Source: an uncultured Eubacteriales bacterium
GTDB taxonomy: Bacteria > Bacillota > Clostridia > Oscillospirales > Oscillospiraceae
DNA length: 64,000 nucleotides
Assembly (NCBI GenBank): GCA_900545925.1
Contig: URAZ01000007.1
Coordinates: 1-64,000, forward strand
Reading direction: 5' to 3'
The position numbers and the translations under genes are program-made. The stretch's first letter is position 1, and every line of letters starts with the position of its first letter. This document shows, in pieces, positions 8,024-16,732 of the stretch. The notes beneath the pieces are model-generated. The model did no database searches. It worked only from the letters and a program-made list of their open reading frames with translations, and was not told the DNA's origin.

Positions 8024-8029
8024 TATAAT
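8024..8029 (+). promoter_or_regulatory. -10 box of the glycyl radical enzyme operon
   Basis: TATAAT at 8024-8029 stands 26 bases before the GTG start at 8055 with AGGAGG between. The position 16-18 bases upstream holds AAGAAAT, nothing like TTGACA, so the promoter should need an activator. Confidence 0.55.
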
Positions 8030-8054
8030 ATAGAAAACGAAGGAGGGATTCAGC

Positions 8055-10316
8055 GTGAATCTTTGGAAGGTCAAAAATCCCAGAAAGGATCTGCGTTTCG
8101 AAATTGCATTCACCAAGGCATACAGAGATGCAGTGCGGACATATACGCATCCTGCGCAGATCGAGCTTGCGTGCCTGAAAGCACAGTATCCGGCTATTAT
8201 GATGCCGATCGAAGACGACGATGTTCTGGCGGGCAGGATCCAGATGGGCCTGGTCGGCATGGGCATTCAGGGGCAGACCGGCGGCACGGGCTATTATATT
8301 GATGAGCCGCGCGTCACGCAGGCCCTTGAGCAGCAGAGCGGCGATGCAAAATACAGAGAAGACCTGCATGACCTGCTGACGTTCTGGAAAGGGCATTGTA
8401 CATACAACATTGTTCTGGAGGAAACGCCGGAGGAGATCCGCCGCGTGATCCCGACGGAGCAATGGAAAACACAGCCGGTTCCCGCTTCGCCGATCATTCG
8501 GATGGCGGGCGCATACGTCAATTACGATCATCTGCTTCAGGTCGGTATATGCGGGCTGGAGGATGAGATCCGCAGCGCCAGAAAGACCGCGCAGGAGCAG
8601 GAACGTGACGTCGTGATCTATGACTGCATGCTCGGCGCGCTGGAGGTCTTAAAGGATGTCTGCCGGCATTATCAGGCGCAGGCGTCCGAGCTGGCGCAGA
8701 ACGCAGCGACACCGCAGCGGCGCAGAGAGATGCAGGATCTGGCTGCCGCGCTTGAGCAGATCACAAAGCGCGCGCCGCAGAGCATGCTGGAGGCGATCCA
8801 GCTGGCATGGCTGTATTCTATGATGGCGCAGCTGATCGAATTCGGACGCATGGACGTCTATCTCGGCGATTTCTATTGCCATGATATTGACAACGGCATC
8901 ATTACCGAGGCGCAGGCGCTGCGGATGGTGCAGTCGTTCTACCGGCTCGTGGATCATCTGGACTGCGACACTGACGGCCGCGTGATCGTCGGCGGTTACG
9001 GGCGCAGAAATCCGGAAAATGCCGACCGCTTCTGCATGGTCGCAATCGAGGCGTGCAGGACGGTCAGGGAAATTCTGCCGCAGTTTACGCTTCGCTTCAA
9101 CCGGGAAACGCCGAAGGAGGTCTGGGACGCCTCCATGCGCTGCATCGGCGAAGGCCGTACCTTCCCGCTGCTCTATAACGACGATGTGCTTGTTCCGGGC
9201 GTTATGCATGCGTTCCGCGTCCCGCGCGAACGCGCCGAAACGTATATGCCGCTTGGCTGCGGAGAAATTGAATTTGATCATTATAGCTTCGGCTCGCCGA
9301 ACGGCTCGGTCAATACGCTGAAAATACTTGAGCTTGCGATCCGCGGCGGCTATGATCCCATTGCGCACAAATATCTGACGATCAAAACGACGCCGCTGAC
9401 AGAGTGCACCAGCTATGTACAGTTCCTTGAAAACTACAAAACGCAGCTTCATTACTTCATCTCCACGCAGGCGAAGTACGAGCGCTACCTGTATCACGCG
9501 ATCGGTTCCAGACATCCGTTTATGCTTGTCGGCATGCTGTACGACGGCGTGATCGAATCCGGGAAGCCCTTCCTCGACGGAGGCTGCGCGTATCTTGCGG
9601 GTACGATGGAGCTCTACGGCAACGTGAACGCGGCCAATTCGCTCGCGGCGATCAAAAAGCTGATTTTCGAGGAGCATCAGCTCACGGCGCAGGAACTGGT
9701 CAGCGCATTGGATGATAATTTCTACATGCATAACCGCACGCGCAAGCTTCTGATGGACTGCCCGAAGTATGGCAATGATGACGATTATGTTGATTCCATC
9801 TTTGTCGAACTGCATAATTATCTGTGTGCAACGACAGCGGCGCAGGCGGAAAAGGTCGGGCTGTGCAGCTATCTGAGCGTTACCATCAATAATAAGCAGA
9901 ACACAACGCTGGGCCGCTGGGTCGGCGCAACGCCGGATGGGCGGAAAGCGGGCACGCCGATGGCCAATGCAAATAACCCCGCAGCGGGTACGGACAAGAA
10001 CGGGCTTCCTGCAATGCTGAATTCCATCCTCAAACCGAGCCATGCCAATCACGCGGGTATGGTGCAGAATATGCGGTTTACGAAGGAAACCTGGAATGAC
10101 GCCAACGGAAAGACACAGGCGCTGCTGAAGGACTACTTTGATCGCGGCGGCGCGCACGCAATGATCACGGTCGTCGGAAAGGACGATCTGAAAAATGCAA
10201 TGGAGCGGCCGGATGAATACAGAGATCTGATCGTCCGGCTCGGCGGACTGAGCCTGCGTTATGTCGAACTGACAAAGGATGTGCAGCAGGAGATCTACGA
10301 CCGCACAACATACTGA
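8055..10316 (+). CDS. Glycyl radical enzyme, PFL-like family (first of three)
   Basis: This is a full-length 753-residue glycyl radical enzyme. The thiyl-radical cysteine is C402 in MPLGCGEIEF. Glu404, two residues on, matches the Cys-x-Glu motif of dehydratase-type members (glycerol, propanediol and choline enzymes). The C-terminal radical loop reads VRLGGLSLRY with G731 as the radical-bearing glycine, a variant of the usual RVxGY. The start is GTG with AGGAGG 8 bases upstream. It is the first gene of the operon and has no activating enzyme directly behind it. It shares 43 of the first 60 residues with the third enzyme at 21965, so the two are recent paralogues. C-O or C-C bond cleavage of a polyol or sugar is the likely chemistry, but the substrate is unknown. 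Confidence 0.9.
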   Translation: MNLWKVKNPRKDLRFEIAFTKAYRDAVRTYTHPAQIELACLKAQYPAIMMPIEDDDVLAGRIQMGLVGMGIQGQTGGTGYYIDEPRVTQALEQQSGDAKYREDLHDLLTFWKGHCTYNIVLEETPEEIRRVIPTEQWKTQPVPASPIIRMAGAYVNYDHLLQVGICGLEDEIRSARKTAQEQERDVVIYDCMLGALEVLKDVCRHYQAQASELAQNAATPQRRREMQDLAAALEQITKRAPQSMLEAIQLAWLYSMMAQLIEFGRMDVYLGDFYCHDIDNGIITEAQALRMVQSFYRLVDHLDCDTDGRVIVGGYGRRNPENADRFCMVAIEACRTVREILPQFTLRFNRETPKEVWDASMRCIGEGRTFPLLYNDDVLVPGVMHAFRVPRERAETYMPLGCGEIEFDHYSFGSPNGSVNTLKILELAIRGGYDPIAHKYLTIKTTPLTECTSYVQFLENYKTQLHYFISTQAKYERYLYHAIGSRHPFMLVGMLYDGVIESGKPFLDGGCAYLAGTMELYGNVNAANSLAAIKKLIFEEHQLTAQELVSALDDNFYMHNRTRKLLMDCPKYGNDDDYVDSIFVELHNYLCATTAAQAEKVGLCSYLSVTINNKQNTTLGRWVGATPDGRKAGTPMANANNPAAGTDKNGLPAMLNSILKPSHANHAGMVQNMRFTKETWNDANGKTQALLKDYFDRGGAHAMITVVGKDDLKNAMERPDEYRDLIVRLGGLSLRYVELTKDVQQEIYDRTTY

Positions 10317-10352
10317 TCGTGCGGACAGAATACGAAGAAGGGAATTTGCAGT

Positions 10353-11366
10353 ATGGAATCGACGAATATCGTATTTACAGAGCGGGGAAAGGTTGAGGTT
10401 CTCAAGCAGGAGCTTCCTGCACCGGGAGCGCGGGAGATCCAGTGCCGCGCAGAAATCTCTCTGATCAGCATCGGCACGGAGCTTCGCTGCCTTTATGACC
10501 AGCCGCAGGCCGGTACGAGCTGGAGCGGCTGGGTCAAGTACCCGTTCCTCCCCGGCTACAGCATGGCGGCGACTGTCGTTGCGGTCGGAAGCGAAGTGAC
10601 GGAATACCGGCCGGGCGACCGGGTGGCGGCATTCCAGGAGCACACGCAGTATTTTAATGAACCTGTGGATAACAACAAATTCCTGCATAAGATCCCGGAA
10701 GGCATCAGCTTTGACGAGGCTGCATGGATGGGGATCGGCGGCTGCATCACACAGACCTGCGCGCGCCGCAGCGAGCTGCATCTGGGCGAGAACGTCGGCA
10801 TCATCGGGCTTGGCATGCTGGGTCAGATGATCACACAGTATATCCGCATGATGGGCGCCGGCGATATCATTGCGATCGACATGAATGCCAGCCGGCTGGA
10901 GATGGCCAGGAAGCACGGCGCGGATCATACGATCTGCCTGCCGGCCGATCAGGCGATCGGGGAAGTCCGCCGCCTGACCGAAGGCCGGATGCTGGATGTT
11001 GTATACGACGTCACCGGTCTGCCGCAGATCCTTGCAAGCGCCTGCCAGATGGCACGCAAGCAGGGGCGGATCATGGTTTCCGGCGACAACACCAGAACGG
11101 AAGCGCAGGCAGTCGGCCCGAACTTCATGAAGGATTCTCTGAATATCTATGCGACGCATGCAGACAACGGCAATGACGAGCGCTACTGGAACAAGATCCG
11201 CATGGCGCAGTTCTTCTATCAGAGCATTCTGCGCGGCCGGATGGAAGTCAAGAGCATGAACACAAATTATTTCTCCCCGATGGAAGCGCCGGAGGTCTAC
11301 CGCTGGCTGAAGGAAGACCGGCCGGATCCGATGGGTGTCCTGTTTGATTGGAACCGTTTGAACTGA
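10353..11366 (+). CDS. MDR-superfamily dehydrogenase lacking the usual zinc ligands
   Basis: The 337-residue medium-chain dehydrogenase/reductase has its NAD(P)-binding Rossmann motif GIIGLGMLGQM near residue 150. It also has the family patch PGYSMAATVVAVGSEVTEYRPGDRV. Where zinc alcohol dehydrogenases have a Cys ligand in CGTD, this protein has SIGTEL, and the four-Cys structural zinc lobe is absent. It therefore belongs with the bacteriochlorophyllide-type/sugar-dehydrogenase-like MDR group, which often oxidises cyclic polyols. It follows the first glycyl radical enzyme by 36 bases and precedes a Gfo/Idh oxidoreductase, so it probably oxidises or reduces a pathway intermediate at a sugar hydroxyl. 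Confidence 0.8.
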   Translation: MESTNIVFTERGKVEVLKQELPAPGAREIQCRAEISLISIGTELRCLYDQPQAGTSWSGWVKYPFLPGYSMAATVVAVGSEVTEYRPGDRVAAFQEHTQYFNEPVDNNKFLHKIPEGISFDEAAWMGIGGCITQTCARRSELHLGENVGIIGLGMLGQMITQYIRMMGAGDIIAIDMNASRLEMARKHGADHTICLPADQAIGEVRRLTEGRMLDVVYDVTGLPQILASACQMARKQGRIMVSGDNTRTEAQAVGPNFMKDSLNIYATHADNGNDERYWNKIRMAQFFYQSILRGRMEVKSMNTNYFSPMEAPEVYRWLKEDRPDPMGVLFDWNRLN

Positions 11367-11384
11367 GAAAGGGAGGCAATGAGC

Positions 11385-12485
11385 TTGAAAACACTGAAAG
11401 TTGGCCTGATCGGCCTGGGTGCGATCTCTGAACGGCATTTCGCTGCATTCTCGGCATGCAGCCAGGTGCGGATCACGGCGCTCTGCACGAGATCTGAAAC
11501 GAATCTGGCAAAGCGCTGCGCTGCATGGAACATTGACGCCGGGTATACCGATTACCGCAAAATGATCGAAGAAGCGGACATCGACGCAGTCGTTGTCAGT
11601 CTTCCGCCCGTACTGCATAAGGAGGTCTGCATGCTGGCCATGCAGGCGAAGAAGCATGTCTTCTGCGAAAAACCGCCCGCAATGACGGCCGAAGAGGCTT
11701 ATGAGATGATGCAGTGCGCGAAGGAGAACGGCGTTCTGCTGATGTACGGCTTTATGTTCCGCTTCTCCAAAAAGCACAATGTCGGACGCGACATCATCGA
11801 ATCCGGCATGCTCGGCGATATTCTGCTGATCCGTGAGGAAACCGTGCGCCGCAACGCGTGCGCGGAGGGCTGGTTCAAGCAGAAGAGCCTTGCCGGCGGC
11901 GGCCCGATGGTCGATATTGGCTCGCACTGCCTGGATCTGGCGCGCTATATGATGGGCAACAATGTGTATCCCGTTCAGGCATATGCCCGGACGTTTGCAC
12001 CCTGCGAAAATCTTCAGAATCTGAAGGATTACAAGCACGGTTGGCCGACTCACATTTCCGATGCCGCGCCCAAATGCGTCTATGACGTAGAGGAGATGGC
12101 TGCGGCAATGATCCGGTATTCCAACGGCGCGGAGTTGCTGCTCCTGCTTTCCAATGCCAGTCATATCCAGAAGGACAAGAAGGTCATCGAGTTTATCGGA
12201 ACGAAGGGCGGCCTGAGCGTCGACCCTGAGCTTGAGGTTCATACGGTCGTGGATCAGCGGCTTTACAACATGCAGCCGATCGTAGACTGTGCGGCGTTCG
12301 ATTATCAGGGCTCGATCAACGCAGAGTGCACGCATTTTGTCGACTGCATTCTGAACGGCACGCCCTGCCGTGCGGATGCACATGACGGCTGGGTGCTGAT
12401 GAAGCTGATAGATGCGCTCTATGCTTCGGCGGAGTCCGGTCAGGCTGTCGCCATTACCTACGAAGCAGAACGCGAGCAGCAGTAA
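11385..12485 (+). CDS. Gfo/Idh/MocA-family oxidoreductase (first)
   Basis: The protein has about 366 residues. The N-terminal Rossmann segment is LKVGLIGLGAISERHFAAF and the catalytic-site stretch is HVFCEKPPAMTAEEAYEM, the EKP motif of the family. The beta-sheet substrate domain begins around GGGPMVDIGSHCLDLARYM. The TTG at 11385 is preferred because GGGAGG sits 8 bases upstream; an ATG at 11379 is only 2 bases from that site. Members oxidise or epimerise a sugar hydroxyl with tightly bound NAD(P), often at C3. With the TIM barrel and cupin further down, this resembles the gene sets that make 3-keto sugars for later cleavage. Confidence 0.88.
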   Translation: MKTLKVGLIGLGAISERHFAAFSACSQVRITALCTRSETNLAKRCAAWNIDAGYTDYRKMIEEADIDAVVVSLPPVLHKEVCMLAMQAKKHVFCEKPPAMTAEEAYEMMQCAKENGVLLMYGFMFRFSKKHNVGRDIIESGMLGDILLIREETVRRNACAEGWFKQKSLAGGGPMVDIGSHCLDLARYMMGNNVYPVQAYARTFAPCENLQNLKDYKHGWPTHISDAAPKCVYDVEEMAAAMIRYSNGAELLLLLSNASHIQKDKKVIEFIGTKGGLSVDPELEVHTVVDQRLYNMQPIVDCAAFDYQGSINAECTHFVDCILNGTPCRADAHDGWVLMKLIDALYASAESGQAVAITYEAEREQQ

Positions 12486-12498
12486 GGAAGGTTGCAGT

Positions 12499-14613
12499 AT
12501 GGCGGCTCCATCATCCAGACACGCATATCTGAAGCAGAAGATCTATGAATCTGACGACACAGCGTGCTTTATTACGCGCGAACGCATTCTGCAGAAGCTG
12601 GATCTTCAGTACCGCACATATTACGCGTATGACCGGGAAGCGCGGATCCTGGCCGACCTGCTTGACCAGATCGATACGCCGGTGGATCCGCAGGATGTGA
12701 TCGTCGGGCGCATGACGGAGGCCGTGCCTGACCCTGATATGCATCAGGCGTCACGCATACGGTATCGCTTCGGAGAAGAAGCGTGTCTGCGGGATTACCC
12801 GAACGATACAAGCGTGACCTTTCCGAGTCCGCTGCTGTATTCCTACGGGCACATGACGTATGACTGGAAAACGCTCCTTGAAAAGGGCTATCGCGGCATT
12901 CTGGAGCAGATCGAGCGCGCCGCCGTAGAAAAGGGCGACCCGGAGTCGCTGCTCTACCGGGAGAATGCGCGGCTGATTATCGGCGCGATCCGCCGCTTTG
13001 CACAGCGCTATGCGCGCGCTGCGGAGCGGGCAGGGAACCACGATGCCGCACAGGCGCTTTCCTGCGTTCCGTTTGAGCCTGCATATGATCTCTATTCCGC
13101 CCTGAGCGCCGTCTGGCTGGTACACATGATCGCAAGCTGCATGGAGGGCGCGCGTGATTTCGGCTTCGGGCGCATGGATCAGTACCTGCTGCCTTATTAC
13201 GAGCAGTCCGTCAAAAGCGGCCGGATGAGCCGGGAGGATGCGGTCGAGCTTCTGTCATATTTTCTGCTCAAGCCCAACGAGATCTGCGGCCGGACTGTGT
13301 ACAACGGGACGAGGAAGCCTATCCCGTGCCACACCAGCAAGCAGTATCTGCTCCTTGGCGGCGACAGGCCGAATGATCTCTCTGTGGATCTGCTGCGCGC
13401 TGCGGCACGGAACAACATGGCGCAGCCTGTTGTAACGGTGCTGTGGAAGCAGGCGCAGCCGGCGGATTTCCGGCGGGAAGTCTTTGAAACGATGAACCGG
13501 ATCTCAGACAAAATGCATGTCTACAACTATGATCTGGTCACGCAGGCGCTGAAAAACCGCGGCGTCCCGCCGGAGTATATCGCGCAGCTTACCTATACGG
13601 GCTGCTGCAGCATGGAGTTTTCAAGCCATACCACGCGAAACGAATATTATATCAACACACCGAAGGTTCTGTGCCAGCTGCTCGGGCTTCTGGACGGGGA
13701 GACGGAGACGTTTTCTTCGCTGGAAGACCTGTACGCACGGTTTACCGAGCTCTGCCGCCTGTGCATGCAGGATTATATCGACTACATTGTCAGGCTCTAC
13801 GGCAAAGTCTATACGCGCCGGCATGGCGTGCTGGATGCGCTCCATGTCTGTGCCTGCAACCGGAACTGCCGGTATCCCGGCGAGGGCGGCGCAGAGCCGG
13901 TTCGGCTTTACAATGTCTTTCTCGCCGGGCTGGCGACGACAGCTGATTCCTTCCATGTGATCGATGAACTGGTATTTCGGCAGAAACGGCTGACAATGCA
14001 GCAGCTGCATGATATCCTTGCAGCAGACTATGCCGGATACGAAGCGCTTCTGGCCGAGATCCGGGCCATGACCTTTTTTGGAAATGACGACGATGCAGCT
14101 GATGCCTATGCGGTTCGCACCGCGAATGCACTGATGGACGCCTGTCAGGCGGTCGAGCTTCCGGACAAGACCTATCTGATCGGCAGCTTCTATTCCCTCG
14201 ACCGCAGCTATACCTACGGTCTTGACCTTCCGGCCACACCGAACGGGCGGCACTATGGAGAATATATCAGCGAGAATCAGTCGCCGAGCTATGGAGCGGC
14301 CCATAATGGCGCGACCGCCGAGCTCAGCAGCCTGAGCAAGCTCCCGTTTGTCCGCAGCGGCGGCGGAGGCTATAATCTGACACTCAGCCGCCGTCTGGAT
14401 ACGCCGACGCTTCAGGCGCTGCTTGAGTCGTATTTCGAAATGGGCGGACAGCATGTCGGCATGACCTATATCAACCGGGAAACGCTTGAGGATGCCATGA
14501 TACACCCCGAAAGCTATCAGGATCTCACAGTCCGGCTTTACGGATACAGCGAATACTTCGTGAAAATGGATCGATGGCAGCAGATCGAATATCTCAAGCG
14601 GACGGCATACTAA
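12499..14613 (+). CDS. Divergent glycyl radical enzyme (second of three)
   Basis: This 704-residue member is shorter than its two neighbours and clearly different in sequence. The radical site is canonical: VRLYGYSEYF near the C-terminus with G682. The active-site loop reads TGCCSMEF, so C369 and C370 are adjacent, and the Glu two residues after the first Cys is replaced by Ser. Adjacent cysteines recall pyruvate formate-lyase, whereas dehydratase members use Cys-x-Glu, so the chemistry may differ from that of the other two. An activating enzyme gene follows directly at 14626. The ATG at 12499 is preferred over an upstream in-frame start because AAGGAAGG precedes it and because the upstream part overlaps the previous gene. 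Confidence 0.85.
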   Translation: MAAPSSRHAYLKQKIYESDDTACFITRERILQKLDLQYRTYYAYDREARILADLLDQIDTPVDPQDVIVGRMTEAVPDPDMHQASRIRYRFGEEACLRDYPNDTSVTFPSPLLYSYGHMTYDWKTLLEKGYRGILEQIERAAVEKGDPESLLYRENARLIIGAIRRFAQRYARAAERAGNHDAAQALSCVPFEPAYDLYSALSAVWLVHMIASCMEGARDFGFGRMDQYLLPYYEQSVKSGRMSREDAVELLSYFLLKPNEICGRTVYNGTRKPIPCHTSKQYLLLGGDRPNDLSVDLLRAAARNNMAQPVVTVLWKQAQPADFRREVFETMNRISDKMHVYNYDLVTQALKNRGVPPEYIAQLTYTGCCSMEFSSHTTRNEYYINTPKVLCQLLGLLDGETETFSSLEDLYARFTELCRLCMQDYIDYIVRLYGKVYTRRHGVLDALHVCACNRNCRYPGEGGAEPVRLYNVFLAGLATTADSFHVIDELVFRQKRLTMQQLHDILAADYAGYEALLAEIRAMTFFGNDDDAADAYAVRTANALMDACQAVELPDKTYLIGSFYSLDRSYTYGLDLPATPNGRHYGEYISENQSPSYGAAHNGATAELSSLSKLPFVRSGGGGYNLTLSRRLDTPTLQALLESYFEMGGQHVGMTYINRETLEDAMIHPESYQDLTVRLYGYSEYFVKMDRWQQIEYLKRTAY

Positions 14614-14625
14614 GGAGCGGATAGG

Positions 14626-15534
14626 ATGCAAGCGACTGCTGGCCGTATTTTGAATATCCAACGGTACTGCATTGACGACGGGCCTGGGATCCGGACGACT
14701 GTTTTTCTGAAGGGCTGCCCGCTGCACTGTATGTGGTGCCACAACCCGGAGGGCTGGGAAGAGCGGCCGACGCTGCTGTATGACGACGCCGTCTGCATCC
14801 GCTGCGGACGCTGCGTGCAGGCATGCCCGCGGCACTGCCACCGGGTAGACCGGGAGCATACGATCGCACGGCCGGACTGCATCGGCTGCGGGGCGTGCGT
14901 GCGGGTGTGTCCGGTGCATGCGCTCGAGGCGGCGGGGATGGAAATCAGCGTCGACACCTTGCTCAAAGCCGTCCTGCGCGACCGCGTGTTTTACCGCCGC
15001 AGCGGCGGAGGCGTGACGCTGTCCGGCGGAGAACCGCTGATGCAGCCTGATTTTACAGCTGCATTTCTCCGCGCGCTGCACGAAGCGGGGCTCCACACCT
15101 GCATGGAAACAAGCGGCTTTGCCGCGCAGGCCGTGCTGGCAAAGGCAGCGCAGGATACGGATCTGTTTCTGTTTGATTTCAAGCAGTCCGACCCGGCCCT
15201 GCACCGCAGGCAGACAGGACAGCCGCTGGAACCGATCCTCAACAACCTTGATTTTCTGATGAAGGCGGGGAAGGATGTCGTGCTGCGCTGTCCGATCATA
15301 CCCGGCTGCAATACCGTGCAGGTGCATTACGACGCAATCATCCGTCTGGCAGACCGGTACCCCGGACTGAAGCGGATCGAGCTTGAGCCGTATCACCCGT
15401 TCGGGCTGAGCAAATGGCGTCGAGCCGGGAAGATGCCCGCTTATGACAATCCGGCCTATATGCCGCGTGAGGACGCGGAAAAGATTGCCGCGTATATCGC
15501 CGGCAGAACAGAAATACCGGTCATTTGCCGGTAA
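14626..15534 (+). CDS. Glycyl radical enzyme activating enzyme (radical SAM)
   Basis: The 302-residue radical SAM activase carries CPLHCMWC at residues 31-38, the Cx3Cx2C site for the SAM-binding iron-sulfur cluster. Two ferredoxin-type insertions follow: C57, C60, C63, C67 and C85, C88, C91, C95, as in activases of dehydratase-type enzymes. GGGVTLSGGEPLMQ is the SAM-binding GGE motif. It abstracts the hydrogen that creates the glycyl radical. Lying 12 bases behind the second glycyl radical enzyme, it is presumably that enzyme's partner. Start ATG preceded by TAAGGAG. Confidence 0.93.
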   Translation: MQATAGRILNIQRYCIDDGPGIRTTVFLKGCPLHCMWCHNPEGWEERPTLLYDDAVCIRCGRCVQACPRHCHRVDREHTIARPDCIGCGACVRVCPVHALEAAGMEISVDTLLKAVLRDRVFYRRSGGGVTLSGGEPLMQPDFTAAFLRALHEAGLHTCMETSGFAAQAVLAKAAQDTDLFLFDFKQSDPALHRRQTGQPLEPILNNLDFLMKAGKDVVLRCPIIPGCNTVQVHYDAIIRLADRYPGLKRIELEPYHPFGLSKWRRAGKMPAYDNPAYMPREDAEKIAAYIAGRTEIPVICR

Positions 15535-15554
15535 CGCACAAGGAGGAGCTTTGT

Positions 15555-16349
15555 ATGTCAAAACTCGGTCTGGCAATGATCACAGTCAATCCTGTTTTTC
15601 GGAATGATTTCAGCAGAACGTTCATGGAACTCGGTAAGATCGGGATCCATGACCTTGAATTCAAAACATTTTTCGGCTACAGCGCACGGGAGCTTCGGCG
15701 GGCAATGGATGTATACGGCATGCATTCGCTGGCCTCGCATGAGCGCAAGCGCGATCTGCGCGACCCTGAGCTGCTGAAGCGCATGATGGACTATCAGGCC
15801 GAACTTGGTACAAAATATATCGTCTATACACTCGGCGCTGTAAATATTCCGTCCGAGATCAATGCGCTGATCGACGATTTGAACCGGGCAGGCGAGATCC
15901 TCGCGCAGAACGGATTTTCCCTGCTGTATCACAACCATGCAAGAGAATATGAAAAAATGCCCGATGGGCAATATATTATGGACTATATCCTCGACCGCGT
16001 GGATGCGCGCTTCGCAAATCTGGAGCTGGATGTTCTCTATCTGAATGCGGCAAACCGGATCCCGGTTTGCGACTACATTCGCTCCCGTGCAGACCGCATC
16101 CGAATCGTGCATTTGAAGGATGGATATATTGACTATCGCAGGACGGACAAGCAGGATGACTTCATGTGCGCTGTCGCGACGCCGGTCGGCGACGGCATCG
16201 TCCAGATCCAGGAAACCGTTGACAGTGTGATGGAGACGGGGATCGAATGGATGCTGATCGAAAACGAAGAGCCTCCGGTAAACTGCTTTGAAGAAGTTCG
16301 CCTTGACCGTGAAAGAATTCTGGGCAGCTATGGCTTTCGGGAGGAGTAA
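15555..16349 (+). CDS. Sugar phosphate isomerase/epimerase-type TIM barrel
   Basis: The 264-residue AP-endonuclease-2/xylose-isomerase-like TIM barrel includes YHNHAREYEKM, FANLELDVLYLNAAN, IRIVHLKDGYID and WMLIENEEPP. Those blocks carry the His, Glu and Asp residues that bind the divalent metal. The family includes inosose dehydratase, tagatose epimerases and the barrel subunit of C-glycoside deglycosidases. Start ATG at 15555 follows AAGGAGG; an upstream in-frame ATG overlaps the activase gene and lacks a site. The cupin gene starts 2 bases after its stop, so the two products may form a complex or act in sequence. Confidence 0.8.
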   Translation: MSKLGLAMITVNPVFRNDFSRTFMELGKIGIHDLEFKTFFGYSARELRRAMDVYGMHSLASHERKRDLRDPELLKRMMDYQAELGTKYIVYTLGAVNIPSEINALIDDLNRAGEILAQNGFSLLYHNHAREYEKMPDGQYIMDYILDRVDARFANLELDVLYLNAANRIPVCDYIRSRADRIRIVHLKDGYIDYRRTDKQDDFMCAVATPVGDGIVQIQETVDSVMETGIEWMLIENEEPPVNCFEEVRLDRERILGSYGFREE

Positions 16350-16351
16350 AC

Positions 16352-16666
16352 ATGAAGATCGCATCTGAACAGGAGCTGCATCTGGATATGAGCGCAGTCA
16401 ATCCGTCCGCACTTCTCGTATCTGCGGCGAACGGCTGCTGCGCAGGTATCTGCGCGTACAACAGCGACAGCTTCAGCGCCCCGGCGCTGCACGACGACCA
16501 GGAAGGCTTTTTCGTTCTGGAAGGCAGCGGAGAGGCGCAGCTTGCAGGAGAGCTCTATACGCTGCACAAGGGAATGTCGTTTATCCTTCCGCCCCAAACA
16601 TTGCACAGCTTCCGCCGTCTCGGGTCAGAATACCTCAAGGTGCTCTGGTTCCACGCGGCGCCATAA
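16352..16666 (+). CDS. Small single-domain cupin
   Basis: The 104-residue protein has a cupin core: ALHDDQEGFFVLEGSGEAQL for the first motif and LHKGMSFILPPQTLHSFRRLG for the second, with a likely metal His in the latter. The first motif has one His-Asp-Asp instead of the common HxH, so metal binding may be altered. It begins directly behind the TIM barrel gene with GGGAGGAG as ribosome site. Small cupins in sugar operons act as isomerases, mutarotases or sensors; which applies here cannot be told. Confidence 0.75.
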   Translation: MKIASEQELHLDMSAVNPSALLVSAANGCCAGICAYNSDSFSAPALHDDQEGFFVLEGSGEAQLAGELYTLHKGMSFILPPQTLHSFRRLGSEYLKVLWFHAAP

Positions 16667-16674
16667 CCAGTCTG

Positions 16675-16705
16675 AATATGCCGCCCTGCCGGGTTCAGGC
16701 ATATT
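16675..16705 (+). terminator. Intercistronic hairpin before the binding-protein gene
   Basis: AATATGCC (16675-16682) pairs with GGCATATT (16698-16705), followed by a T/A-rich run. It probably protects or partly terminates the transcript ahead of the highly expressed receptor gene. Confidence 0.45.
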
Positions 16706-16732
16706 TAATAAAAAACAAAAGGAGAGCAAATC

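Noticed and set aside
8649..12383. A 1,244-codon open frame on the minus strand opposite the glycyl radical, MDR and Gfo/Idh genes
   Set aside because: It spans three well-supported genes antisense, has no ribosome site, and its composition (Arg/His/Leu-rich, no domain) is typical of the mirror frame of GC-rich coding DNA.
13621..15576. A 651-codon open frame antisense to the second glycyl radical enzyme and its activase
   Set aside because: Same reason: mirror frame of strong genes, no motifs and no start signals.
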